Origin: Nematocida homosporus
Taxonomy: Eukaryota; Microsporidia
DNA length: 64,000 bases
Assembly (NCBI RefSeq): GCF_024244095.1
Contig: NW_026250684.1
Location: forward strand, 95,536 to 159,535
Direction: 5' to 3'
Numbering within the stretch: the stretch's first letter is position 1; each line of letters begins with the position of its first letter. Below are positions 37,828-46,286 of the stretch, piece by piece. Both the position numbers and the translations under genes were made by a program. The notes under the pieces are model-generated. The model saw nothing but the letters and a program-made list of their open reading frames with translations. It made no database searches and had not been told where the DNA came from.

Positions 37828-38568
37828 TTAAAGCCTCTCCTCTGGTAGAAGGAGTTGTAGGGCTGTTTTGAAGGAGAAGAGAGAGATATAGGTAGCGATT
37901 AAGAGGGGTTGGGATGGATTATGGTCTGTGGTGGCCGGGGAAGGGTTAGGATGAGGTATTGAGGAGGGATTAGCCGGTGGAACAAGTTGGCCCAGGACTA
38001 GAACTTCTCGTTTGATAAGAGAGGCTTTGTTGTACTTACGTTTTAGGGATACAGCTAGGTTAGTTAAGAGATGAGGGGGTAGTTCTTGTAGGGAGAGAAG
38101 ACCTTCTCCGGAGATATCAGAGATAGCATAAGTAGTAGGAGAGATGCGGTGTTGGACTTGGACACGAAAGAGGCCCGTATTGAGTTGAGTTTGGTTAGTG
38201 TGGGGTTGAGTTAAGTTGGTGTTGTGTTGGGGTAGGTTGGGATTGAGTTGTGTTTGGTTAGTGTTATGTAAGAGTGGGTTAATGTTATGTAAGGGTAAGT
38301 TGGTATTGAGTTGAGTTGAGTTAGTATTGGTTGGAGTAGTTCGAATTGGTTGGTTTTGCTTTTGGCTTAGTTGTTGGTTGAGTATTTGGGAGGGCATGGG
38401 ATTGGATAGTATTGAGTTAGTATTAGTGGATAGTATTGGGTTAGTATTAGTGGGTAGTTCTTGGCCAGAAGAAGTAAGTGGCCGACTCCATAAGAAACGT
38501 ATAGAGTAAGTATTATAAGTAGATAATTCACTAGTATTACTAATGCTAGCGTAAGTATCTCCATCCAT
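37828..38568 (-). CDS. Low-complexity protein with possible OB-fold, unknown function
   Basis: 246 residues. A short N-terminal segment (IRFLWSRPL) is followed by an Asn/Thr/Gln/Leu-rich low-complexity stretch (about 38-134) whose DNA is the same degenerate GTTGGGTTAGTATTGAG-type repeat that fills intergenic spacers, read on the C/A strand. A C-terminal domain (about 135-246) begins GLFRVQVQHRISPTTYAISD and contains REVLVLGQL and LLIATYISLF, a beta pattern that could be an OB-fold. No family is assigned. It is head-to-head with the PAM16-like gene, 26 bp apart. Confidence 0.6.
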   Translation of the reverse strand: MDGDTYASISNTSELSTYNTYSIRFLWSRPLTSSGQELPTNTNPILSTNTNSILSNPMPSQILNQQLSQKQNQPIRTTPTNTNSTQLNTNLPLHNINPLLHNTNQTQLNPNLPQHNTNLTQPHTNQTQLNTGLFRVQVQHRISPTTYAISDISGEGLLSLQELPPHLLTNLAVSLKRKYNKASLIKREVLVLGQLVPPANPSSIPHPNPSPATTDHNPSQPLLIATYISLFSFKTALQLLLPEERL

Positions 38569-38594
38569 TTTTATTTCTTTCCCTCACTCCCTTG
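38569..38594. promoter_or_regulatory. 26-bp bidirectional promoter gap
   Basis: A pyrimidine-rich 26-bp gap (TTTATTTC, CTCACTCCC) between divergent ATGs. Confidence 0.4.
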
Positions 38595-38843
38595 ATGTTA
38601 TGCCGGATAGTTTCCGCCACGCTTAAGTCCTTTTCAAGAGCCGCAACTGAATATACAACAAGACTACTCTCAATGAACACTACAACAGCCTACACTATTT
38701 TAGATATACCAGAGCCAGCTACATCCATTCAAATCAAGAAAAGAGCGCAAGAACTCCTACGACTTAACCGCCAAGGCCCATCTTCCTACCTCAACCAGCG
38801 CATCCAGCAGGCCCAAGACCGACTCCTACTGGACTCCAACTAA
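38595..38843 (+). CDS. PAM16: Mitosomal import motor subunit PAM16/TIM16-like
   Basis: 82 residues from the ATG at 38595. The N-terminal 30 residues are basic and hydroxylated (MLCRIVSATLKSFSRAATEY), resembling a mitochondrial-type targeting or Tim16 N-helix. The C-terminal half is a degenerate J domain without HPD: YTILDIPEPATSIQIKKRAQ, NRQGPSSYLNQRIQQAQDRL. This aligns with the Tim16 pattern ending GGS-F-YLQSKI-RAAERL. Pam16 holds Pam18 at the import channel. The protein is shorter than yeast Pam16 and the similarity is modest, so a diverged J-protein of another kind is possible. Confidence 0.65.
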   Translation: MLCRIVSATLKSFSRAATEYTTRLLSMNTTTAYTILDIPEPATSIQIKKRAQELLRLNRQGPSSYLNQRIQQAQDRLLLDSN

Positions 38844-39135
38844 ACCATATAGGGTTAGTATTGTGTTGGGTGTGGTGTTAGGTGGTGTTAGGTGTGGTGT
38901 GGGTGGTGTTTTTTATTAGATTAGATTAAGTGTCTGTTTTAGATTACCTTTTAGATTAGAATAAGTTAAGTTTGTGATAGTATCATCTAAATACCATCTA
39001 AATACCATTTAAATACCTCTAAGCTAAGCTAATCTAAATATAATTTAATCTAACATAAGTCAACCAACTCAATACCAACTCAACCCAAACCAACTCAATA
39101 CCACCTCAACCCAAACCAACTCAATACTAACTCAA
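38844..39135. other. Intergenic G/T-to-C/A repeat spacer
   Basis: A convergent spacer of 292 bp. A G/T-rich part (GGTGTGGTGTTAGG) is followed by C/A-rich sequence with CAACTCAATACCAACTCAACCC. No gene. Confidence 0.55.
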
Positions 39136-39882
39136 CTAGTTAAGAATTAAATGTTTAGTGATACCCGCTTCAAAGTCTTCACGAGTGTTCACTTCTTTGA
39201 TTTCAAAATAATTGATCATAATAGTTAAAACAGCCCCTACATAGATAATATTTGAATCGGGCAACATATTATGCGGCATCATCCGCTGAAAATAAACCGG
39301 AAATTCCACTAAGTGGTACCCTTTTTGAATTTCTAACTCTTCCCCATTCACTTCCCCACCTAATGCAAAGACTCCCCTTTCCTGTAAAGCCCCCATCATT
39401 TGCTCTACCAGCCCATTCTCACCACGTAAATGCAAAGAAGATGTCACTCCTCTAAACCCCGCCGAATGAAGTAATTCCATCACTAAATCTACTCCCTCCT
39501 CCCAACTCACTCGTTTCGTTACTGAACTAGTATACACTAAACTAGACCGATTAACTAAATCGACTGAACACCAAATCTCACCCGATCCACCATACTCTAA
39601 ACTTACCATAGCTACATTCTGTACGCCCAAAGCCAAAGATGCAGCTACAGAAGCATACATCACTGAAATAGACTCTATCTTTGACTTAGCAAAGAAAGTC
39701 CGAGTCAGTTTATGAATCTCTTTCCGGTCCATATTACTAGGTATCAAGACAAACAAATGTACTTTTCCAACTAAATACTCGTCCAATCTCTCTAAATCCA
39801 CCATTACTACCGAAACTCCAGTTGAAAAGATCTTATAGGTGCGTTCCCCGCTTATCTCAATAATAAGTACTTCTGGTTCCAT
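39136..39882 (-). CDS. Divergent actin-related protein, short
   Basis: 248 residues. The middle segment (YASVAASLALGVQNVAMVSL) resembles the actin stretch where a variable helix leads into a beta strand (ALYASG then IVLD). The C-terminal segment (NIIYVGAVLTIMINYFEIKEVNTREDFEAG) matches the actin-family pattern WIGGSILASL then W-x-T-x-x-E-Y-x-E-x-G. Canonical phosphate loops are not preserved, and the protein is more than 100 residues shorter than actin. A degenerate Arp of a chromatin or dynactin complex is possible. The AAA ATPase gene is head-to-head, 43 bp away. Confidence 0.5.
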   Translation of the reverse strand: MEPEVLIIEISGERTYKIFSTGVSVVMVDLERLDEYLVGKVHLFVLIPSNMDRKEIHKLTRTFFAKSKIESISVMYASVAASLALGVQNVAMVSLEYGGSGEIWCSVDLVNRSSLVYTSSVTKRVSWEEGVDLVMELLHSAGFRGVTSSLHLRGENGLVEQMMGALQERGVFALGGEVNGEELEIQKGYHLVEFPVYFQRMMPHNMLPDSNIIYVGAVLTIMINYFEIKEVNTREDFEAGITKHLILN

Positions 39883-39925
39883 AGATTAATAACAAATAAA
39901 AGGAAAAAAATTTAAGGAGTATCGT
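39883..39925. promoter_or_regulatory. 43-bp bidirectional promoter gap (actin-like / AAA)
   Basis: 43 bp between divergent ATGs, purine- and A-rich (AACAAATAAAAGG, AAAAAAATTTAAGG). Confidence 0.45.
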
Positions 39926-41992
39926 ATGGCAACTGACTCTCAAAAGAATAATGATGATCAACGAGATAGTGCGAAGGATAGAGATTTATCTAAGAATGAA
40001 GTAAATGAAGGTAGACCGACTGAATCTTCATCTGAACCATCTGAAACTCATCAAAAGACCAGTTCTAATCAGAATAAGGCAAGTCAAGATAGTGCAAGTA
40101 GTGGTGAAAGTGAAGATGACGTCATCAGTGACCCGGGTAGTGGAGATAGCCAAACAGGCAATCAACAACCGCCACAAGGTTATCAGCAGCAACCTCCTCA
40201 GGGTTATCAGCAGCAACCATCGCAGGGTTATCAGCAACCACCTCATGGCTACCAGCAACCACCGCAAGGTTATCAACAACCTCCTCATGGCTATCAGCAA
40301 CCTCCTCATGGCTATCCACCACAAGGCTACCAACAACCTCCCTACCCAAATCAACAACCTCCTCATGGCTATCAACAACAACGACCGCCCTATCCAAATC
40401 AATATGGCTATCCACCCCGTCCCACTCAACAACCACCCTATCCCACTCAACAACGACCACCCTACCCTAACCAGGTAGCTAAAGGTGGTAAGTCCGGATC
40501 AATGTTTAACCTTAATACTATTGCTGCTTTATTGTTTATTGGTTGTACTTTAGTAACTCTCTTTTTGGCTATCAAATCAAAACTTGGATCTGGTGATGAT
40601 ATTACTCAGGGAACTCTTTCTCAAGCCGAGTACAAGAAAATGATTGATAAGTTTGCTTCTGATTTCGGTAAAGTAACTCCTCATGATTGTCAAGATACGA
40701 AATACTTCGGTCTGAATGATGAGTTTGATGGATTAGTTCAGTATGCAATGCCTGCTATCTTACGTGAAGAGACTAACCTTTCTGATAACAATACGCGTAA
40801 GAATGTGTTGCTTTATGGATTGCCAGGAACAGGTAAGACTTTCTTTGCTAAAAAGCTCTTGATGATGTTAGCTGTTAATATTAAGGCGCATAAGTTACGT
40901 ACTGAATTAAGGCGGTATACATTGGACGTAGATACTTTACTGAAGAATCGGACGGCTTTAGATGAGTTATATGACTGTAACGATACGATTGAGATGTATA
41001 CGGTTAATGCGGGTGAGTTTTTAGAGAAGCACGTGGGAGAGACTGAAACTAAGACAAAGAAGTTCTTCCAGTTTCTTAATACGCGGCAACAAGACATTCC
41101 TATCTTGATTTTTATTGATGAAGCTGAAAGTTTACTGGTTAAACGAACTAGTGCAACGGAAGGGGCTGGATCTGTTTATAATAACGTAGTAGTTAGTTGG
41201 CTTACTTGGCTAGATGGTGTTATTAAGGATAAGTCAAGAAGAGTTATTGTAGTAGGAGCTACTAATTATAAGTCGAGAATTGATGCGGCTATTAAGCGTC
41301 GTTTTGGAGTGATGATTGGTATTCCTTTGCCTTTACCGATGGAACGGGAGACTGTATTAAAAGAACGGTTATTGATGTACTTATCGGACAATCAGCCGAA
41401 GGCTTTACAGAGTTTAGTAGCTCAATCTGAAGGTCTTTCTTTGAGTAGGATTGTTTTGCTTTGTGAGCAGATTAGAGATAAGATGGCAAAGGAAAGAATT
41501 CCACCTTCTTTAGCCTATGCTTTGGACCTCTTTAAAGTAACGCGAGAGCAGATTAAGCGGGAAGAGGCTAAGCAAGAGGCCGATCGGAAGAAAGCAAACC
41601 GAGATAAGGAAGAGGATAAAGATGCTCCACAAGGTTTGGAATCAAATATTGGGTACAAATCTAGTGAGAGAAGTCCGAATTTGCTGGTTATCAATAAGTT
41701 AGAACTGGATCAGATTGAAGATCAGAGTGAGAAGGCTGAACATGTGGATTTAAAAAACATTGGGGTTGAGAACATGTTGCTAACCCACCGACCGTCTCTT
41801 CAGAACACGAAGATCTTTGAGATGCGAGCCGTTCGATCACCTACCTTCCAACGTGCTGTAGAAGTTCTGCCTTCAAGTCAGGAACAGAAACAGAGGAGAA
41901 GTAGAGAAGATATGACCTGGGGTGAATCGATTCGAGATGTGCTTGGTCGGGCGGTGGTTTGGTTTATGCCGGCCCAAAACCCAAGGATATAA
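39926..41992 (+). CDS. Membrane AAA ATPase with Gln/Pro/Tyr repeat tail
   Basis: 688 residues. A disordered charged N terminus (1-80) precedes a GYQQPP-type repeat (about 80-182) with QPPQGYQQ and HGYQQPP units, one transmembrane segment (about 197-216), then one AAA module (about 290-490). Walker A is GLPGTGKT (298-305) and Walker B is ILIFIDEAE near 393-401. The pore-like loop is YTVNAGEFLEKHVGETE, the sensor 1 Asn lies in GATNYKS, and an Arg pair (AIKRRFG) follows. An insertion of about 40 residues follows Walker A. The C-terminal 200 residues are charged and helical. It is a single-ring AAA protein anchored in a membrane, not a recognised orthologue; ATAD3- or Bcs1-like roles are only suggestions. 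Confidence 0.8.
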   Translation: MATDSQKNNDDQRDSAKDRDLSKNEVNEGRPTESSSEPSETHQKTSSNQNKASQDSASSGESEDDVISDPGSGDSQTGNQQPPQGYQQQPPQGYQQQPSQGYQQPPHGYQQPPQGYQQPPHGYQQPPHGYPPQGYQQPPYPNQQPPHGYQQQRPPYPNQYGYPPRPTQQPPYPTQQRPPYPNQVAKGGKSGSMFNLNTIAALLFIGCTLVTLFLAIKSKLGSGDDITQGTLSQAEYKKMIDKFASDFGKVTPHDCQDTKYFGLNDEFDGLVQYAMPAILREETNLSDNNTRKNVLLYGLPGTGKTFFAKKLLMMLAVNIKAHKLRTELRRYTLDVDTLLKNRTALDELYDCNDTIEMYTVNAGEFLEKHVGETETKTKKFFQFLNTRQQDIPILIFIDEAESLLVKRTSATEGAGSVYNNVVVSWLTWLDGVIKDKSRRVIVVGATNYKSRIDAAIKRRFGVMIGIPLPLPMERETVLKERLLMYLSDNQPKALQSLVAQSEGLSLSRIVLLCEQIRDKMAKERIPPSLAYALDLFKVTREQIKREEAKQEADRKKANRDKEEDKDAPQGLESNIGYKSSERSPNLLVINKLELDQIEDQSEKAEHVDLKNIGVENMLLTHRPSLQNTKIFEMRAVRSPTFQRAVEVLPSSQEQKQRRSREDMTWGESIRDVLGRAVVWFMPAQNPRI

Positions 41993-42062
41993 CCTAAGTA
42001 ACAATAAAGTGTACCATTGGGTGAATTCTGTAACATATTTATAACTAGAGGCGGGGATCGTA

Positions 42063-43592
42063 ATGGATAATTATGGGGGAGAGACGGATTCGGCGGGTAA
42101 TGTGGAGAGTAAGGAGAGTTTGCCGTTAGTTCTTTCTTCAGCTGGTGTGGTGGCTAATCGGGTGAGATTAACTCCGGTAGTTACACCGTTGAGTCGGGCC
42201 CGGCGGGAGTCGGTGGTTGTTAAGAAGTGGCGGCGGCAATTGGCGGCGGTTGTAATTGTATTGGCGGGATTGTCCGTTTATTTGGGCGGTCGTTATTGGT
42301 TTAGTGGCTTGGGAGCGGCGGAGAAGGCGTTGGGGTGTGGAGTTATTGCGGGGGTAGTGACTTTATTATGGTCTTTACGGGTAGTGCCTTTGTATGCTAC
42401 TTCTTTGGGCGTACTGCCGGTGGTGGTTGTATCGGGGATGTTAAGTCCGGAACAGTCTGTTTTCTGGGGAATGGGTGAGAGTTTGGTGTGCTTGGGACGT
42501 ATTTGTGTTTCTAAGGTGGTGGTGCTTTTGTTGGGTAGTTGTCTTCTTTCAACGTACTTTCAGGCTAATGGTGGGAGTGCTTTGGTGGTGCCTTACTTAT
42601 TGGGTGGACATAGTCGGATGGGTGCGTTATTAAGGTGTATGGGGTTGAGTTTAGTGCTTTCTTCGGTGATGTCTAATGTGACGGCTCCTATTATTATTAC
42701 TTCTATCTTGCAGAGTGCGGTGGATAATGGGTGTGGTGATGTGCCGGCGGGGATTATTATGAGTATTGCTTTGGGATCAAATATTGGTGGTATGCTTTTG
42801 CCGATTAGTAGTCCTCAATCGGTGCTTGGGTTTGCGGCGATGAATATTGGCTGGATGGAATGGTTGGGATTTTCGGTGCCTTGTGTGCTGGGAGCCTTTG
42901 TTTTTGTTTTTGCCCTTATCTTCTTCTTCTTTCCTTTTAAGGCAATGCCGATGGCATTGATAGGTGCTGATCTTTCGCGGTCTAGTCGGATTAAGTTGGT
43001 GCTAGTCTCTTTGGGATCGGTGCTTTGCTGGTCCCTCTCCTCTTCTTTACCTTTTCCCCTTCTGGTTGCCGCTCTGCCGGCCTTGGGCCTCTCTTTCGCT
43101 CCTGGTGCGTCTCGGGTTCTCAATCACCGCACCCTAGAAATCCTCTCTATTGCTATTGCTGGGACGGCCTTGGGTGAAGGCATAGAAAAGACCGGACTAC
43201 TTAACCAGGCTTCCCAAGCACTTATTGCTTCTAATAAGAGTCGGTCCCTTCTCTTTGCCGTAGTTGTTCTCTCACTATTTATGCTCCTTGTTTCTTGCCT
43301 GGTCTGTCATACAGTTAGTGCAGTAGTTCTCTTGCCGATCTTCCAAAATATCGGCCATCTTCTGCATCGCGAACGGTTAATCCTTGGAGTCACGGCCCTT
43401 GCCTGCTCGGGAGGTATGGCTCTACCAACTAGTGGCTTCCCTAATATCCTAGCTAGTAGTTTTATTGCAGCATCCGGTCGAAGAGTCTTATCTACTTATC
43501 AATTTATTGTTTTTGGCTCAATCGGCACTTTATTCTGCTGGCTAATTATTGTTACAGTTGGCGTATCAGCAATGATACTAATGGGCTTCTAA
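42063..43592 (+). CDS. PHO91/SLC13-like anion (phosphate) transporter
   Basis: 509 residues, polytopic, about 11-12 transmembrane segments. The two transport signatures of the divalent-anion/sodium symporter family are visible: SNVTAPIIITSI with ALGSNIGGMLLPISSPQSV in the first repeat, and GMALPTSGFPNILASS in the second. The latter is closest to fungal Pho87/90/91. The N-terminal SPX domain of those yeast proteins is absent; only about 60 polar residues precede the first helix. Likely substrate: inorganic phosphate. KRR1 starts 10 bp downstream on the same strand. Confidence 0.82.
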   Translation: MDNYGGETDSAGNVESKESLPLVLSSAGVVANRVRLTPVVTPLSRARRESVVVKKWRRQLAAVVIVLAGLSVYLGGRYWFSGLGAAEKALGCGVIAGVVTLLWSLRVVPLYATSLGVLPVVVVSGMLSPEQSVFWGMGESLVCLGRICVSKVVVLLLGSCLLSTYFQANGGSALVVPYLLGGHSRMGALLRCMGLSLVLSSVMSNVTAPIIITSILQSAVDNGCGDVPAGIIMSIALGSNIGGMLLPISSPQSVLGFAAMNIGWMEWLGFSVPCVLGAFVFVFALIFFFFPFKAMPMALIGADLSRSSRIKLVLVSLGSVLCWSLSSSLPFPLLVAALPALGLSFAPGASRVLNHRTLEILSIAIAGTALGEGIEKTGLLNQASQALIASNKSRSLLFAVVVLSLFMLLVSCLVCHTVSAVVLLPIFQNIGHLLHRERLILGVTALACSGGMALPTSGFPNILASSFIAASGRRVLSTYQFIVFGSIGTLFCWLIIVTVGVSAMILMGF

Positions 43593-43602
43593 AATTTTAG
43601 CT

Positions 43603-44385
43603 ATGCAAGTCCAACCGTTCGATGAGAAAGAGATTAAACATTCTTTTCTTGAAACAAGTACGTTTGACGTCATGTTTCCCCGCCATAGAGAGAAGTACAT
43701 TCGTGAAGTTGAAGAGTATATTAAGAAAGCCCTTCATCGGAAGAAGCTAGAAGTGAGTATTGACTACCAAGAACTAGTCTTATCAGTAGCAACGACTAAT
43801 TTAACAAGAGATCCGTATGTTATATTTCAAGGCCGAGATTTACTTAAACTTGTTGCTCGAGGTGTACCTTTAGATAAGGCTATTAAAGTTTTTGAAGATG
43901 GTATAACTTGTGATATTATCTCACTTAACTATCAAGTCCGTAACAAAGCTACTTTTGTCAAACGTCGTGAAAGACTGATCGGTCCGCATGGTAATACAAT
44001 TAAATCACTTGAGCTACTAACTGGATGTGCACTCTTTCCCTATGGTAATACTTTAGCGGCAATTGGTGAGCATCAGTCCCTTAAAGAAGTCCGTCGGGTC
44101 GCTTTAAAGTGTATGGAGAATGTGCATCCTATCTATGAAATTAAGCGGTTGATGGTGAAAAGAGAGCTGGCTAAGGACCCTCTGCTTAAGAATGAGAACT
44201 GGGAGAGGTACCTCCCACAGTACAAAAAGACACACTCTAAGAAACGTAAGTCTGCCACAAACTCCGAGCAGTCCAAGTCTAAATCCAAGTCTAAGTCCAG
44301 CACAGACTCTCTCCTTCCCGAACCAGAGCGCAAGAAGAAGGACATCCAACTAGAAACAGGCGAGTACTTCACCAAGAAGAAATAA
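43603..44385 (+). CDS. KRR1: Small-subunit processome KH protein KRR1
   Basis: 260 residues. Two KH-like domains are seen: one at about 20-110 and one with KRRERLIGPHGNTIKSLELLTGC (in two parts) at about 125-150, followed by the family signature VHPIYEIKRLMVKREL. A lysine/serine-rich tail contains a KSKSKSKS stretch. Krr1 acts in nucleolar 18S rRNA maturation. The gene begins 10 bp after the transporter stop, leaving essentially no intergenic promoter; it has AAAATTTTAG immediately upstream. Confidence 0.93.
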   Translation: MQVQPFDEKEIKHSFLETSTFDVMFPRHREKYIREVEEYIKKALHRKKLEVSIDYQELVLSVATTNLTRDPYVIFQGRDLLKLVARGVPLDKAIKVFEDGITCDIISLNYQVRNKATFVKRRERLIGPHGNTIKSLELLTGCALFPYGNTLAAIGEHQSLKEVRRVALKCMENVHPIYEIKRLMVKRELAKDPLLKNENWERYLPQYKKTHSKKRKSATNSEQSKSKSKSKSSTDSLLPEPERKKKDIQLETGEYFTKKK

Positions 44386-44487
44386 ACACACAACTAGGGT
44401 ATCTTATCTTAATTAGACCACTCTTAACTTACTATAATCTTTATACCACCTCAATAGCACCCCAATATAATAGTTGAAAAGCGATCT

Positions 44488-45834
44488 TTATTCGTTCTGG
44501 TTGGGATGTAATAATAGTAGATTTTGTGGTATTTGTACTTCTTTGCCCTTATAATCCACCAGCCAGATATTTCTGCCCGCATTGCATAGTATAGTTCCTG
44601 TCCTTGATAAAGAAAAGCTAGAATCGGTCGGCTGGTTATTGTGGGTGTTGTTACTGTATTCTTTGGCGACCAAAACCTTATCGCCGGGAGAGAACTTCTT
44701 TGGTTTGTTACGGGCCTTGCCGCTTTGGCTCATTGTATGTAAGTATCTTTGCTGATGCTTGGCATTTACTCTCTCCTCTACTGGAGTTGCCACGAAGGGG
44801 ACAATCTTTATAGTTGGATGTTCTACTGGTTTATTCCATTCCAGTACAGGGTCAACAAGTGAGTCTCCTTCTAGCTCGCAACGGTACATTCGCTCGACTT
44901 CTTGGTCATAGACCTTTTGGTGCTCTTCCGGTAGGATTGGACGAGGTTCAGATGCCGGGTAGCCATAAACTACATCAAGGGGTGCTTTGTTGATAGCTCG
45001 ATGCCATCGGCGATTGTAGGCTCTAACAATGTCACCCAAATTATCAATCCAACGGGTGGGCTTATCATGCGGCGCATTCTTGAACAGACTCCGAGATAGA
45101 GTTTGATTGGCTCGCTCCACTTGGCCCAAAGTACGCAAGTCCGACCGGCCGTATCTGTGCTCAATGTCCAAACGCTTCATAAAAGACGCAACTTCATCAT
45201 TGACAAACTCGGGGTCATTACCGCTTTGTATTATCCATGGAGGAGGAATCATAGAAAAGTAACGATCTAAGATCTCGATAATGGCCTTACCAGTTTTGTG
45301 CTTCATTTCCATAGCCATTAGATGCTTAGAACAAATATCCAGAATTATCAAAATCCATCCATAGCCGTCGTTGGACTCCATGCAATAGCGCATATCAATA
45401 CAGTCAACTTGCATGTGCTTTAATGGATACTTGCACGTAGCATGCTGCATCGGAGGATCTTTCTTGCATATAGAGCAATTGCTCGCTATATCTCGAATAG
45501 TTTGTCGGCTGAAGCCCATATAATGATTTCGAAGGGTTTGATACAGCTTTTCTGAAGCTAGATGGCCATCTTTACCATGGCCTGCTATAAAGATCTTCTC
45601 TAGTCTTTCAATATCATCATCGCCAATTACTTCCAGCAGATGTGCTCCTGTTGCATCTTTCTCCAGGTTATCGTAGTATAGCTTGTTTTCACGAAGCAGA
45701 AACAAGTCTGCTTTCTTTTGGAATCGATGCCACTGGAGTTCTGATAGTCCTGGTGGCGGGCTATATGATCCTCGTAAGTATTTGGTTATTTCTGCGATTT
45801 CATCCATATTCAATGTAAGTGTTGGCTTTTGCAT
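44488..45834 (-). CDS. Stand-alone retroviral-type integrase with H2C2 finger
   Basis: 448 residues. Zinc finger H86-x4-H91-x28-C120-x2-C123, then an RNase-H-like integrase core (140-300) with D144 (MQVDCIDM) and E240 (LGQVERANQ), and a C-terminal SH3-like GPY/F-type module (about 380-440, KFSPGDKVLVAK and GRNIWLVDYKGKEV). The second catalytic site normally reads QSDNG-x-EF; here it is QSGNDPEF, so the canonical Asp is Gly205 and an Asp sits two residues later. No gag, protease or reverse transcriptase gene is near. It may be a domesticated integrase, a Ginger-type DNA transposon or a decayed Ty3/gypsy remnant. Confidence 0.85.
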   Translation of the reverse strand: MQKPTLTLNMDEIAEITKYLRGSYSPPPGLSELQWHRFQKKADLFLLRENKLYYDNLEKDATGAHLLEVIGDDDIERLEKIFIAGHGKDGHLASEKLYQTLRNHYMGFSRQTIRDIASNCSICKKDPPMQHATCKYPLKHMQVDCIDMRYCMESNDGYGWILIILDICSKHLMAMEMKHKTGKAIIEILDRYFSMIPPPWIIQSGNDPEFVNDEVASFMKRLDIEHRYGRSDLRTLGQVERANQTLSRSLFKNAPHDKPTRWIDNLGDIVRAYNRRWHRAINKAPLDVVYGYPASEPRPILPEEHQKVYDQEVERMYRCELEGDSLVDPVLEWNKPVEHPTIKIVPFVATPVEERVNAKHQQRYLHTMSQSGKARNKPKKFSPGDKVLVAKEYSNNTHNNQPTDSSFSLSRTGTILCNAGRNIWLVDYKGKEVQIPQNLLLLHPNQNE

Positions 45835-45963
45835 TCAATCAAGTTCGAAATCTGAACGTCGAAATATTTTAAGCATATCCACCATCAATTTGTTTAGATT
45901 AGCACTTGAATTCATAGTTGGGTTAGTATTAGGTTGATATTAGATTGGGTTGGTATTTAGGCA
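45835..45963. other. Upstream region of integrase
   Basis: A short A/T-rich stretch with GTTCGAAATCTGAACGTCGAA, which contains a GTTCGAAATCTGAAC interrupted palindrome next to the integrase start. It could be a terminus or regulatory palindrome; uncertain. Confidence 0.3.
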
Positions 45964-46259
45964 GTGCCCATGGATAGATAAACTGTCCACAAAATGGCAT
46001 CCATTTGCCAATGCACGCTCTAATAAAGATATCCCTTGAAACGGGTGGTGTTTTTTCTTAGATAAAGTGGTTGAATTGAGATAGAATGACTCCATATCGA
46101 AATGTAAATCAGATATGTAAAATAAAATGATTAAAGCATCTTGATCCTATTAAGGTTGTGTTAGTATTGGGGTTTGTGGGGTTGTGGGTAGTGTAGTGGG
46201 TAGCTTTACCCGTGATAAAGTTGCTTATCTGAAAGAAGAGTAGTGGTTATACGTCGGCA
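45964..46259 (+). repeat. Dispersed element, copy B
   Basis: Same order of blocks as copy A but diverged: GTGCCCA start, GCTCTAATAAAGATATCCCTTGAAACGGG (here CCC-TTGAAAC-GGG can pair), ATGACTCCATATCGA in place of the TGACGTCA region, CAGATATGTAAAATAAAATGATTAAAGCATC, then GGGTA-GCTT-TACCC and GATAA-AGTTGC-TTATC hairpins. It lies 130 bp from the integrase start. No reading frame. Confidence 0.7.
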
Positions 46260-46286
46260 ACTTCAACTTTGGAGCTTCAGAAATTC

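Noticed and set aside
40028..40460. Long antisense frames opposite the AAA protein's repeat tail
   Set aside because: They are products of the Gln/Pro/Tyr codon repeat, with biased Leu/Trp/Arg or Val/Asp composition; the sense frame is the real gene.
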